DNA of 64,000 nucleotides from Rhyzopertha dominica (taxonomy: Eukaryota; Arthropoda; Insecta; Coleoptera; Bostrichidae): assembly GCA_025024175.1 (NCBI GenBank), contig QCXZ01000075.1, positions 4,216,001 through 4,280,000 on the forward strand. Direction: 5' to 3'. Numbering within the stretch: the first letter of the stretch is position 1; each line of letters begins with the position of its first letter. The translations under genes and the position numbers were made by a program. The notes beneath the pieces are model-generated. The model was given only the letters and a program-made list of their open reading frames with translations. It searched no databases and was not told where the DNA came from. Below, piece after piece: positions 21,901 to 35,375 of this stretch.

Positions 21901-24900
21901 TATATAATGGTAAACATATGTATTATGGAAAACAATGCATTAAACCATTCTTAGAATATTCCAGGAGTTGCAGTGAATTGTTGATTATTCCGCTGCGCTG
22001 ATTTTAAAATGCGCCATTATTGAGTTAATCGACATTTAGACATTTAGACTAAAAAAGATGGAACTGTTAGGTTTTCGCTGCTTTAAAGAGTAGAAAAGGC
22101 TATATCTCTCTAAGTAAATATTGAAAATTTATGGCTAAAAGAGTTTTGTTCAGAGGCTTTAAAACTATATAACTTATTTATTTCAAATGGAATGCTGCTA
22201 ATATATTTTCCAGTATCAAATGCGATATAAAATTGTCTTTGGTTTTATGTAGTATCGTTAACAGTTTGAACTGATCGTTTTTGAGTTATTTAAAAAAGAA
22301 ATCATGTTAGCATCCGTTACATAGCTCCTTTTGGTTTTATCGAAAACCAGCGATAAAGTGCATTGCTTAATCAAATATTGACATATTTAAAAATTACGTT
22401 ATGAAAACATCAAGCCCTACAAAAAAAATTGACGTTTAAAGATGTTTCCAAAAATGATTTGTGATCTTTGACGGCAGAACCAAAACCATTCCGCAAACTT
22501 TTGAAACTTCAACGAAAGCAATCTGGTTCGATTTATCACGTGTCCAGATGTAGTTGGAGAAGTAGCAAACATTAGAATAGTGGAATTAGTTGTATTAGCT
22601 TGAAACATCCTTAGTTTTATTGATGTGTTCCTAGAATCCACTAACTAAACGCTAGCCTGGTTTGGAAGACAATCTAAAATGATTATAGATGACTCTAAAT
22701 TTGCTAGGGATGCTCTACAACATTGCAGTCTCGCTCACACTTGCATGAGGGCATTCCACTGCAGAACCCCATATCAGAAGTTTTTTTTGTTGCAATAGTT
22801 CTAATTCTAAATAAAAGAATTGTATCAGTTCATTCTGCTATTGACAGCAGATTTGTTAAAGTGGAAATAAAGATAGAAAAACACACTCTGGTTGAAAATA
22901 TTAGATGTTGCTGCAATAAAAGGAAACTGACTGGGGATGCTACCGTAGTGTATTGAAAAACTTTGTAAATACCTTAAAAACTTAATACTATGTAAAACTA
23001 TAATAAAGTGACATTAAAATATTAGNAATAAAAACATATAATAATATAAACATAATATAATACGCCGTTTTAAATTCTGTGCAATGATAATCTTACCATA
23101 GGAAATTTTACGAAATCACGAATATCGTTCAGTTTTTAATAAGTTATTTAAAAAGAGTTAAACTTTAAGAACGCCACTGAGCTAGTGAAGCTATAACTCA
23201 CTAAAGCGATTCGGGTTTACACCCCTTTGAGTTGTTAAGCACGCAAGAGGCATTCATGGCAAAACTAATTTGACAAGACTGATATCTTGCCATCGAACTT
23301 TCGTATTTACCACAACTAGTGTAGACTGATTTATTAAGATTTGATGACACCCAGAGTTCTTTGTAAAGCACGTTCCAAATCGCTGAGCAGCAAAAAAAAT
23401 AGCTGTAAACACCAGCACGTGATTCTGATAAATTATAGCAAGGAAAACTTTGATCTATACATGTTTGAATTTCGAAACTTGCTAACAGCTTATTCACCAT
23501 TACTATGAAAGATGATTGCGCGCACAAATGTCAATGAGCATCGGGTTTTGTAAGTAATACGTGATGCTTTTTGTAAAGTATCATATTTGCGTATTGTTGT
23601 AATAGTCAATTCAATCTAGTTCTCGCGAGATCTCATTTCCGCGACATCTCTTGCTGAATTTGATGATAACTGTAATGATAATAAACCGCTTTCATCTCTT
23701 TCTGATACACGCAAGAAGAACTTCAGGAAAGATTGACTGCTGCGTTCGAAGAACCTACAGAGCTCTAATGGTAATATTTTATTGCAGACTTTGAAAGCGC
23801 GTATTTTTCACAAATGCGAAGGTATTTCATTAACAGCTGAATGAAAAAAAGTACCGACTATTTTCTTGCGATCAAGCTTTAGTATTTATTATGTTCAAAT
23901 TGCCATTGAAGCTTCGTAATTTTTTTTATTCGTTTCTTGCATTTCTGATCTATTCTTTCCTGCAGTAGTGTTTAAGGTATAACAATTATGTTATTTTAGA
24001 AAAAAGATAATAACTTGAGGGAAGGATAAAAAATGTAAATTATGTGCACGACAATATTTGGAGATATCCTGGGATGTAGGTAACACTAAAATGGATTTCT
24101 ATTTGAGAATTGTGTACCATGTATGGGCAAGACTACAATACTTATATATAGGTACCATTTGAAACAAATATGGGAAATTTGAAGAATTGTGGGCAATAAT
24201 ACTATCAGAATATAGATGTTCAAACCTTCACAATGATTATATCCTACGGTAGGAGTTTTTTCATTAAAAGTCAATTAAACTTGACATTAATCTCCATACA
24301 TTAAGTTGATACAAATGCTTGCCTGATATTTCTGAATCTCTCTGGGGTCACGGATCCAAAATAATATATAATTCTAATGCATTAGTAGGTAACATAGCAA
24401 ATGTTTTCTTTTTATTAAAGTAACAAATTCTATATACCAGCTGTACCTAGAAGAAATTAACAATAGAGTCATTCTGAGCATTTAATTAAATGAAAATTAT
24501 AAATTTAAAGTGATTTAACATTTCTAAACAAAAATTTAGATTTCCGAAAATATGATCGTTTTTTCTGTCCGTATTTCAATTTTCACCACATGATGTCCCC
24601 TTTCGAAATAAGATTTTATTTATATTATCATTGTTTAAACTGTAAACGTGCAAAATTTAGTTTACAATTTGATACATGATCCAACAGTTTTTGTATATTT
24701 TATTTTATAAGAATTGTTATTAATAATGCATTTTGCACTAGTTACATACATTAACATTAGTAAACTATACATGAACAATAATTTTGCGTTATGATATGTA
24801 TAATATACATATTGTTTTTGTGTTGAAATTGTATTATATTTATGTATAAAAATAATAAGCAAAACTTTTGAACTTTTTTATCTGTTTACGCGTACGAAAA

Positions 24901-25917
24901 AGTTGAAAAAACTTTAACCTCCCCATATTGAAACAAAATGTAAATACGTCACTAAATATATAGCAAGAGTTGATAAGACTTTAATCAGCGATAATAATAG
25001 TATTCATTTGGACCCTTTGCTGCCATCTTTTATCGTTTTGATAAATGTCGGTTTGTTGATACTTACCTATTAGAAACATCTCTGACTACGCTGCTGACAC
25101 CTTTAAGTGATTTAGTAAACTAAAGAAGACGCCAGTACTGAAAACACCTGCAATTATTTGCTATCTCATCAAGATTACAGATTAGTAAATTTTGAAAAAC
25201 GGTCTGCATGTATGAAAACGATTCATTATATTTCTTTCTTCAACATATAGAAAAAGCTTCTTAGGATCCACAGCAGATAAAATTAGCAATGATTTTTGAA
25301 CTAAAAAATACTATGAATTAAATAAGAATTTCTAATCTTGTTTAAAACAATGAAATTTTGTGCTTATTTCAGAGTAGTGCAGTAAAAAAAGGTGGCTACA
25401 GGAATTTTCTTGCATAAAATACATAGTCTACAGATATGTTGATCAATACCCCTGTAAATTATATTTTGACAATTTTATGATATTCAAATACATAAAAAAG
25501 AAAAGGAGTCAGCTTTTCTTTATTTAAATCAGATTTTTTATATCTTTGAATAAAAAAATTTGCCCAATGTTGTACCAAGACCATTAATTTTTTCATATGA
25601 TTTAGCTTCAATAAAAATATAACTTACAATAGTTGTGTAGTTAGTTGCAAATTTCTGTAAATTTACTTTACCAGCAACTTTAAGTTATTACTTATCACTG
25701 TAACCTCAACATGGTCAATTTCAAATGTTCAAGTAATAAAATAAAACTTACGATCTCCGTTCATTATCATTTGATAATAATAATAATAAATTCGAAACAC
25801 CAAAATGAAATGCAATAAGATAAACACTTGTTAAAAAAATCACTATTTATTTCAATGATAATGGCACCTCTTCATCAGTAAAATACTTTACACATTGCCT
25901 TACATAGCACATAATCC
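21901..25917. other. Gene-poor spacer
   Basis: No gene recognised. A 108-codon minus-strand frame at 23201-23527 has eight Cys but no start context, splice partner or family resemblance. One N lies at about 23026. A TAA/ATA-rich simple stretch is at about 25771-25790. Confidence 0.4.
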
Positions 25918-28900
25918 TTATACAATCGAACCGTAATAATTATTCCCAACTGATACTTGTTCTTGATGCCAAACATTTATGTGCGATGACAACATGGCAG
26001 CTGTGGTAAAACGCTTGTTGCAGAGATGACAAATATGAGGTCTGTCCATTTTGGGAGTATCACTGTTGTGCTTCCTCATGTGTTGAGTCAGACTGTGGCT
26101 TTGCCTACAGGCATATGGACACTGATTGCATCGGTACGGTTTGAAACCTGCAAAGGATATTTTGAAATCAACCAGTGGGTTGTCGATGTCCCAACATGGA
26201 TTTAAATACACAAACAGTTCTTAAACTCACAAAATTATTGGTTGCATCCAAGAAAATTTGTTTTTAATATCCTAATCCAGCCAGATGGTAGATTTAAATG
26301 TAGATTGTTGAATTAATTGCAAATGAAGGATATAGATTGTGCAATGCACTATGCAAAATTTATAACAGGAACATGTCATCTTAACTGCTTATGAAGTTAA
26401 GAATGCATGTTGCTGATTAATTATCATTCGATTTATTATATCTTTATACATTAAACACATGCCACAAATGGTTTTTTTTTAATTGAAATTGCAATTAGGA
26501 AGGCATTGTATTGTATTGGCATTGTGTGTTCAGTATCTAGAGTGTTTAAACGAGGATGCTTCTTTTCTTCAAAATTTACAAATCCCCGGCAGATGAATTA
26601 GCCACAATTGCAGATGTCAATTGGAATTAAACTGTAGCCCCATCTTTCCTGATCATTCTCTTTTTTTTTCACACCAATATATTTGTTATTAATGGAGATA
26701 TACAGTTTTAAAGTGTACCAGCTATTTATGAAAACTGAAGAACTATACAGCAAAAAGAATAAACTTTAGAGCACTACATCAAGAAGAACAGTATAACAAG
26801 AAAAAAAAGAACATATGACAACATTAACACTGAAGAAAATCAATATCTCATATTGCCGCCACTACTCTTAACAACGGCTTTATATTGCTTGCTCATGTTT
26901 GAAACCAATGTCAACAAAGCAGGTGGGCAGTGGCTGACAGTTACAAAGTTCTCTACCCATATTATACTACAAATGTTCTATAGTGGATTGAGATCAAAAA
27001 ATTTTGTGGAAAAAAGCATCCTCGATTTAACAGATACTGAAGAGTGAAATCTGAACAAAAATTCGAAAACAGAATCATTGCTGAGAAATGAAGCTACAAT
27101 GAAACCAAAGATCATCAAAATCGGATTAGCCATTCAAGAGAAAATCCATTTAAAAATTGTAGTCATTTCTTAATGGTTAATTTTGACACACAGTATATCA
27201 TTAACAGTATTATCTTGCACTGTAGGTATAAGAATTTTGTTTGGTTTTAAAGCAATTCAACACAATTTGCATATAGTTACTCACCTGAATGTATCTGCAA
27301 GTGTTTCTTTAAGCATGCTTGCAGCTTGAATGTACGATCACAGTAGTTACAGCTTAATGGTCGAATGCTACTATGTGACTTACTATGAACTACCAAATGA
27401 CTGCTTTGGGCAAAGGCTTGTCCACATGTTTGACATATAAAAGGCTTCTCTCCTATAATGATTAAAAAAAAGGTTCCTACTCTTAAGTTTAGCACAATTC
27501 ATTTTTTGCAAAATTGTACTTATGTTTCTAGATTTATTTGTACAACAGTGCAAAAATTAAGTGGAAAAGAGATAGGTAACAAGATTAAGAGCAACTTTGT
27601 ATATTTTGAGATAATATTATAATATAAAGTTCCTATCAAGTTTTGATTTAGCACATTTTACATTAAATTATGATCATTGTTGATTGTAACCGAATTTTTT
27701 TCTTACTCAAAGAAAAAAATTCGGTTACATGTAATATTAATCCTAATTTATTAAGAGATAACTATTCTAATGACTTCTAAAATTTCTACTTAAATATACA
27801 AGGCCTACAAGCACAGTTTCAAATTTCCAGTACCTAATTAAATAGTTTAGTTTTTTTTTAACTTCAAAATTAGTTTTTTAATATATGTACTTTACAGCAT
27901 ATTTTTTCTCTTGTTTTATACATGTTCCTGCAAATTTGCTATTTTTACAAAACTATACCTGTATGTTTTCGCAAGTGCAGTCTTAATTCCGCTGGCCTGC
28001 TAAAACGATGTTCACAAAATGGACAAATTTCGGGCTTCCCAGTATGAATTTTCATATGTGTCTTCAGTACACTGGACTGGACAAATCTCTGTAAAGCAAG
28101 GGTCAAGTAAATTTTGAAGAAATTAAGAATATAGCACATTTGATATTTGATCTAAAAATGGAATAATCGATAATATTGCATGGAATATTGATAGTTTTGA
28201 ACAAAAAAAAAATGCAGAAAAAAAGCATATTTTCTCAAATGAATCAATGTCAATGTTTTTCATGAGACATTTGAGAAATTTTGTTAATGTGACCTGGAGA
28301 GATATACGAGCCCAAACAACTATAGGTTCGGACACTTCATATTTTTGAGAGTAAGTAATTTTTACGATATGTAGAACATATTTTTCAAATTTATATTACT
28401 ATCATCAAATACAACTATATACAGGTTTACTCTTTGGAAAATACATGAGTAGAAAAACATATTATGTTTAAGAAATTAGTGCTTATTCAACACTATAACA
28501 AATTCGTTGTCAACTAAATCTTCGGACAGACCACCTTAATATTGAGTTACATCCCCTTTGGCTTTAATTACTGCCTTTATTCGGTCAGACATTGTATTTA
28601 ACAGATTTTGACAGTCCTCTGCAGTTATAGATTCCCAGATTTCCGAAATTTTTTGTTTCAAACCTTCAATATTTCTTTGGGGATCCTTTCTTAGCTTTCT
28701 TTTCATTATGGCCCAAAGATTCTCTATAGGATTAAGATCCGGGCTACCGGAGGGCCAGTCCAGAACGTTAATAGAGTTGTCTTGAAACCATTGTTTTGTA
28801 ATTTTCGCGGTATGCGAAGATGCGCCGTCCTGTTGAAAAGTCCATTCGCCATCATCAACTAAAATTTCTACTGATGGGAGTAAATTGATTCTCAATATAT

Positions 28901-31900
28901 CAATGTATTTTTGGGCGTTCACAGTACCATCTATAAAATGCAAAGATCCAACACCTTTCGAAGACATACATCCCCAGATCATAACACTAGCAGGAAACTT
29001 AACAGTCCGTTTTAAACAGTCTTTATGGTAAGTTTCAGATTTGTTACGAATCACTCTCTTTCGCATATCACCGACGCATACATCAAATTTTGACTCATCA
29101 CTAAAAATGATGCTGTTTCATTGTCTTTGTTCATAATTTTGTCTTTGTTTTGCCCATTTTAGTCGATTTTGTTTCTGGCGGATAGTCAGCAGTGGTTTTT
29201 CTTTTGCCTGTTGAATAATTAATATAATTTTACTTTTTGAGTACAAGAGACTTACCTCTTAAACTTACTTTATAAAATTTATAGCCCCGCTTTCTGAGGT
29301 ATTTACGAGTAGTCTCTGTAGAAGCTCTTTTCTGTATTCTTTCTGACCATATTGCATTTAAATCTCGTAGACTACTCCGGCGATTTTCCTTTGCGATGCT
29401 AATTAAAACTCGAACATCTCTGTCATTAATTATTCGTTTTCGTCCAGTGCTTTTTCCAATTGCAACAGAACCACTTGATGGATATTTTTTGATAATGTCA
29501 GCAACACTTGACACAGGTAAATCGAGATCTTTTGCGATTTTTCGCCCACTCTTACCATCTAGACGCAATTTTACAATAAGATTACGCAACTCAATACTCA
29601 ACGCTTTTCCTCGAGCCATTATTTATTATGCACATAACAAAATTATCTGCAAAACTGACAGAAGCGGTGTCGCATTAATTTCCAATATTATGTTTTGTTT
29701 TCATAGCCGCCCTGATTAAAATATCTCATGAATAACATTAGTGTCCGAAGATTTAGTTGACAACGAATTTGTTATAGTGTTGAATAAGCACTAATTTCTT
29801 AAACATAATATGTTTTTCTACTCATGCATTTTCCGCAGAGTAAGCATGTATATAGTTGTATTTGAAGATAGATGAGAGATAAAAATATTTATTGAGTGAA
29901 CTCAAAGGGCTATCGACCGAAGTCTTTCCGCCCATTCAATTTTAAATATTACAAAGTATATTTTACGAATATCTAAATATATATAATAATGCATGTACGT
30001 AGTGACTGTTATTCAATCTTGTTCAGCTTCGTCTTTCAGAAGGGTATATAGAGGCTTCTCTGGGAATCTTCTGTGTCTTCGGGGCAAGTTTTGTATAGGG
30101 ACTATTTGGTGTTCGACCAGTGGAAGTATCCTTTCTGATGCCTTTCGGGTGAGGTCGTTGAATCGGCAGAGGATAGGCTGGATTTTTGTTTGTTCATAGA
30201 GGAGGTTATTTGAGGGATTGTATATAGGATTCATAGGGTGTCTAATTTTTGTTAATTTCCTAAGGGTTGTTCTTTCAGCTGTTTCGATGTTGTGAAGTGC
30301 CGGTCTTCTGCATGTTTTGTATAATATGTGCCCATATTCAATAAGTGGTCTGCATATCATTTTGTAGATGTGTGTGGCGGTTTTCAGATTGATTCCTTTG
30401 TTTTTGTATGTCAACGATCGAAAATGCATGGCTCTTGTTATAACCTGACGCTTAGCCTGTTTGGTGTGTTGGTTAAAATTAGTTTTACTGTCCACCGTGA
30501 TCCCAAGATATCTAACACTTGATTGTGGCTTAACTGTGTTGTTGGATATGCTGATCGTGGGTGATGTATCTTTAAGGGCATGATGGAATATAACCATTCT
30601 ACACTTTTGTGGGTTAACCTCTAGCCTCCATTTGTTGAGCCAATGTGTGATCATGTCTGTGCCTTGTTGTAGAGTTTCTATAGTTGTACTTAAATTTTTT
30701 CCGTGACTCAAAATTGCGGTATCATCTGCAAATTGAAGTACGTATGTATGGCAGTTAGGTTCCTCCACCAAACCGTCCATAACCATGTCATAACCATATA
30801 TATTGTAAAGCCATGGTGACAGTGGTGATCCCTGCGGCAGCCCTTGCTCCGGAGTAAGAGGAGATGATATTATGCCATTAATTCGAACTTTGATTTGCCT
30901 GTTTTCCAGGAACACTTTGACCATCCACAACAAATAGCCCGGGCAGTCCACCACAGACAACTTATAGAGAAGACCCTTATGCCATACCGTATCAAAGGCC
31001 TTTTTTATATCTAAAAATGTAGCAGCAGATTTCCAGCCCGCAATTGAGCATGCTTGCACATTTGATACCAGAATTAGTAGTGGGTGCACCGTTGTAGTTC
31101 CTTGCTTGAATCCGTACTGATGGTTTGGGATTCTATTTCCTATGTTGTGCTGCAATCGATTTTTAATAATCTTTTCGAAGTTTTTTCCAATGGTAGGGAG
31201 CAGGACTATTGGCCTATAGTTCTGTGGGCTGGAGTGGTCGTGTCCAGGCTTCGGGATCGTAACTGCAATGCCTTGCTTCCAGCTTTTAGGGAAGTATGAA
31301 TTTTGTAAGCAGAAGTTGTACATTTTAAGTATTTCCTTGTGGGTGTCTTCAGTCAATTGTCGGAGAATGTTTCTGTTGATACAGTCATATCCCGGCGCTG
31401 TGTTTTTCCCTGTTGCAAGGACTTCATCATATTCTTCTTCCGTGATATCAGGAATTTCCGTTGGTGTATTGTTTGGTGTAAAATAGTTATTATACCACGT
31501 TGAAATATTTTGGAAGTGGTCTTCATCAAAGTCTGCATTATATTTTGCTTTAAATACTTCGTTGTAGTGTCCGAACCTATAGTTGTTTGGGCTCGTAGTA
31601 ACTAGACTAATTTATTCTTTAACAAGTATAATAGGAGTATATACCTAACTATATTATAAAAGAATAGCAATTACACAATTATCTTTACCTTTCCGCACAC
31701 AGTGCAAATATAAGGCTTTTCCCCAGTATGCGTTCTTTCATGGTTAATCAAGTGGCTTCTTGTCACCGTCCTTCTATCACAATACGAACACTTGTAAGGA
31801 TAATCCCCTGTATGTGTTCTCATGTGAACTCTTAATTTTGTACTCGTTCTAAAAATAACATTTGATGATTTTTAAGCATGCTACAGTACCAAAAACATTT

Positions 31901-34900
31901 GCATTTCTCTTTGTGTTTTATTGATTTATTCTATACAGGTAGATATTTAAAATGACATCCCACAAATATGTAAGAAATGCAAAACAAACCTCAACTGTTT
32001 CCCACAAATTGTACATAGCTTAAAATTGACCTTTGGATCTGTTTCTTCATTGGGTAGTTTTGGTTCAGCAGGCTTTTCGTGAAACTGCTGTATGTGGACG
32101 TCTNAACTGCGAACTCTTTTGTTGCAAATCTTGCAGTGATTCTTTGAGCTAGTATTAAGATAAAATGGTTATTAATAACTAAACAAGTAAAGACAAAATC
32201 ATTTATCATATTATATTACTTTTTCTTATTCATTCGTTTTACTGAAAAATGTAAGTATCTATATTAAAATTTAAATACTAGATGGAATTTAATTTTTAGT
32301 GAATGAAAGACTAAGTTTTTTTTTTAAATATTATACTCAACTACTAGAACACTCATTTAAGTAATACAGAAAATTGACTTTAATACAGTGGAACAAATAA
32401 AAAAATATTTTCCTATACTCACCCAGGACATTCATGGGGAGAAAGTACCTCGTCTGGAAATACTTTATAGCACTTTTTACAAAACGTTTTGCAATAATGC
32501 TCCAATTTTAAATGACGTGACAAAATAGCACTTTGGCTAAATGATTTCTTGCAGAGAGAACATACATAAGGGCTGTTTTTCGTGTGAACTTTACTGTGAA
32601 TTTTTAAGTGCCCCGTTGATATAAAACATTTATTACAGACAGTACATTTGTATGGACGGACACCTACAAAATGTAATTGTATCTAATTATGTTCTAACAA
32701 CATTAAAACCTAATTTATATCTACCTCCATGTCCTTTTAAATGTTCTGTTAAGTGACTTTTGCGATTAAATACTTTTCCACAAAACTGGCATTTCAAATC
32801 GTTATTCTCGTGCTCCTTAGTGTGCTCTTCTAAATTATCCACTTCCAAATTACAGAAAGAGCACCATCTGTCCTTTATATCCCTGCAAAAATCACACCCT
32901 AAATATAACAAACAATATTGTGTAGTAGAACTATGTCTTTAATAACTATTATTGAATCGATTGGGATAATGGAGTTAATAAATATAAAAATACTTGTAAC
33001 ATACAACAGGGATAAAAAAAGTGGATATTTTCATGAAAAGGTAGAAGGAAGACAAGGCAGGCAAGTTTTGAGAAGGAACTAAATATGAAACAATAAATAA
33101 ACCAAGAGCTGTTTAGTCACTAACATTCTTTATTTAATTAATTAAGTTAGCAACCCTAATACAGTGCCAATAAAGTTCACATAAAATTCAAAATAAGAGT
33201 AATTTTGTAAAAATTTAAAAAAACAGTGAAAGAGGTAACTTAAGATTTAAAAAATATGACTGAAACAGAGCAGTCTGCTACCATGACGAAGACATGGCGT
33301 CATCAGATGTTTAATTATTAGAACCATATGAATGTTTTTATTATCTAAGGAAATCAACCATTATGTCATTTGGCATTTTTTATTATTAGCTTGGTGTTTA
33401 AATATAATCTCATTGAGAACAGAAACACAATAATCCTTAATTTATTGGAATTGGAGAGTTTGGTGCAAAAACCTGCCAGTCCACATTTGGACAAAATGAC
33501 TTTTTCTGTACCTAAAATCCGAAATATATCAATAAGATATATTTAAAAAGTAAACATTTCTAGTGTGTTAAACTGATTGCAAAATACATAACGTTTTTCT
33601 TTGTTTTCTGATAAATTTTGGTTTAGGATTTGGCCAGTTTTTGCACCAAGGCCTACAATTATAAGTATATTAGGCATTGCACTGTGCAGTTTTATCAAAT
33701 GCAGAATATGGTGGTGACATCCTTCGAATCTTCTGATATCTGTAAAGTGCCTCCTTAATTATAAAAATTAAAATCATTTCTTTTTAATATTGTCTTATTT
33801 AGATTTTGATCATCTTTATATTAACAACTGTATGACATGTAGTATGATTTCTGACTACTTTAATTTCAGACTTTGAAGCACCAAACACATTTTTAGTTGC
33901 ATAATCTTTATTTCATGTCTATATCCAGTTTCATTGTACTGTCCGTCACAACAAATCTGAGTTATGTTGTGACGCTACAATAGTAATGGTAACTAGAACT
34001 GTTTGTACCTGATTTGATAAGGAAATTAAATTTCTATATGCAAATGCAAAAAATTTGACTATAATATGATTTTTTAAGATCATTTTTTGAAACTGTTAAA
34101 GCAATAATGTATGAAATTAAAAGAAAATCTACTATTTGCAATAGTCTTTGGTGCAGTATATTACTTACTTATGTAGGTATGACATATGGACAGAGAGAGC
34201 TCTAGAATTAGTCCCAATAAATCCACACTTTATACACATTGTGTTTTCCAAGAAACCCTTCTGTACTTCTTCTATAGCTTTAGTAACCTTATCCAGGGAG
34301 TACTGTGCTAATCGCACGGTTTGCTTTTTTGAATCAATACTTATGTTATCTTCAGGCGAGTCTTGATCTTCTTCCAAGTCACTGGTCGATTCAGTCTTAC
34401 ACTCATTTGTTTGATTACCATCATCATCCGGTACTTCATGATTCGCAGACTTTAAGAAAAACTCATTATATCAATACTGTTATAGTATAGTGAACGAAAA
34501 TTCGATATTGTGCTTTACTATTGCAATAACCCATCATAAATTTAACAATAGAGTGAAATAATGATGATAACAAGACATTTTTGTGAAGTCTTACACAAAA
34601 AAAGAACTCTTGGAAATTGTGTGAACATTTTAATCTTTCTAAGAACAGCACTAATTCAAAAATTTATGAAGGATTAATTGGCATGAATAAAGCTGAAATA
34701 GGAAAGATTGGATCACAGTTGTGGACAAAATGTGTGCAACACGTGATTGAAATAGGAAAAAACATGTAGCGTCATTAATGATTAATATTTCTCCATTTAA
34801 CAGTGAGAGTGATGATAAACTGGAAAACATTGTGGGCTGCAATTAATTCTATACTATTTATTTCAATTCTGACAATATTTTTTCCACTTTCTATGTATTT

Positions 34901-35375
34901 AATAATAAATTTGTATTAAAATTAAATCAATGATACATCACAAACGCCTATATGTAAGCAACCCCAACAATATTGTGTTACTTTATAAACACCCTGTATA
35001 AGAAGAAATATTGATTTACTAACGATTTCATTAAGGAACTGCTCAAAGCGTTCACAGGCAGAATTGCATCGTGTCTGAAAGTCATAGGCAGACTTTAGCT
35101 GTTCTATGCATCCGCAACATAAGCTAGTTGATATTTTATTGTTTTCCAATTCCTGCAACTGAAGAGGGACTGCGTTTGTAAAGTGGTGGCAACTACAATA
35201 TTGTTTCTACCTTTAAGTTTGAAAAGGACTCCAATGTTTTAAGTAAAGAGGCAGACTCTTCTTCGGCGGTTAGTAAATTTTTTACATTCTTGGTCTCTGT
35301 TAAGCACAGGAGACAAACGTTCTGATAGTTAAAAACAGACACAGTCACATACTCTTCCTGTATTCTTTTATTCAT
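25918..35375 (-). CDS. ZAD-domain C2H2 zinc-finger protein, 10 exons, 606 aa
   Basis: Exons: 35211-35375, 35024-35152, 34169-34449, 32725-32882, 32423-32663, 31990-32148, 31689-31848, 27959-28088, 27285-27452, 25918-26147. Every junction is GT-AG and phases close (1821 nt). The start is the MNKRIQ Met, the one conserved in the paralogue at 50.5 kb. Residues 21-70 hold the ZAD cysteines (CLLC, CCGC), an arthropod zinc-finger dimerisation domain. An acidic linker follows (VPDDDG, DLEEDQDSPED), then about 15 C2H2 or C2HC fingers, for example CQFCGKVFNRKSHLTEHLKGH split over none, CSYCDRRTVTRSHLINHERTH, CPFCEHRFSRPAELRLHLRKH, CNYCDRTFKLQACLKKHLQIH, with TGEKP linkers between several. Likely a nuclear DNA-binding regulator; target unknown. 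Intron 7 contains a split Tc1 element, intron 9 a Tc1 relic. One N makes a codon in exon 6 TNA, which could be Leu or a stop. Confidence 0.9.
26630..27200 (-). mobile_element. Tc1-like relic in ZAD gene intron 9
   Basis: Minus strand 26905-26845 reads MSKQYKAVVKSSGGNMRY then stop, like the SMPxRxxxVIKxxGGxxRY C-terminus of Tc1/Tc3 transposases. CTGTAGCCCCATCT at 26634-26647 matches the 3' motif of the copies at 21 kb and 38 kb. The right end, TAATTTTGACACACAGTAT, looks like a Tc1 terminal repeat. The rest of the transposase is deleted or unreadable. Confidence 0.5.
28536..29619 (-). pseudogene. Tc1 family DD34E transposase with a small intron, one stop
   Basis: Exon 1 is 29269-29619 (117 codons from ATG), exon 2 is 28536-29207 (223 codons plus TAA); the 61-bp intron has GTAAGT and TTCAACAG ends and phase 0. 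Spliced, the frame is open for 340 codons except TGA at 29118-29120, where a Trp codon is expected. Domains: N-terminal paired-type helix-turn-helix (SIELRNLIVKLRLDGKSGRK, AKDLDLPVSSVADIIKKY), a GRKR linker, then catalytic core FSDESKFD, QQDGASSH and NPIENLW with exactly 34 residues between second Asp and Glu. A cut-and-paste transposase of Tc1 type; the single stop implies recent loss of activity. Reading on through the intron gives a stop after VLKK, which supports splicing. Confidence 0.85.
29885..31566 (-). mobile_element. 5'-truncated jockey-like LINE with open RT frame
   Basis: A continuous minus-strand frame runs from the Tc1 repeat at 31566 to TAA/stop at 30013, about 518 codons: EEEYDEVLATGKNTAPGYD, AVTIPKPGHDHSSPQNYRPI, FLDIKKAFDTVWH, GLPQGSPLSPWLYNIY, the catalytic VLQFADDTAILS, KCRMVIF and YLGITVDSKTNF, as in jockey-type ORF2 RT. 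The endonuclease is missing (5' truncation) and no Met start is in frame upstream. A short 3'UTR ends near a TCAATAAATATTTTTATC tail at about 29885-29900. It interrupts the right terminal repeat of the Tc1 element, so it arrived later. The absence of stops over 1.5 kb suggests a young insertion. Confidence 0.85.

Larger units (their letters stand above)
28307..31600. mobile_element. Tc1-type transposon with long bipartite TIRs, split by a LINE
   Basis: Outer terminal repeats CGAGCCCAAACAACTATAGG continuing to TTCGGACACT lie at 28309-28340 and, inverted, at 31566-31596, each flanked by TA, the Tc1 target. Inner inverted copies ending ATCTTCGGACA lie at about 28410-28535 and 29741-29865, nearly perfect over more than 100 bp. 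This is the inverted-repeat/direct-repeat layout known from Tc1 elements such as Sleeping Beauty. The left arm is continuous, about 230 bp; the right arm is opened by a LINE at about 29885-31566. The transposase gene occupies 28536-29619. The whole sits in intron 7 of the ZAD gene. The same outer repeat family ends the element at 42.5-45.6 kb (GAGCCC-ACACAAAA-TGTTC-GACATC). Confidence 0.75.

Noticed and set aside
23201..23527. 108-codon minus-strand open frame with several cysteines
   Set aside because: No signal peptide, splice context, family resemblance or matching neighbour; could arise by chance in 64 kb.
29230..29619. Stand-alone 129-aa transposase N-terminal protein
   Set aside because: The last 12 residues are intron read-through; a GTAAGT donor at 29268 and acceptor at 29208 join it to the catalytic exon.
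30013..31598. Outer CGAGCCCAAACAAC repeat as LINE coding sequence
   Set aside because: The repeat also occurs inverted at 28309 with TA flanks and is related to the ends of the 42.5-kb element, so it is a Tc1 terminal repeat; the LINE starts just inside it.
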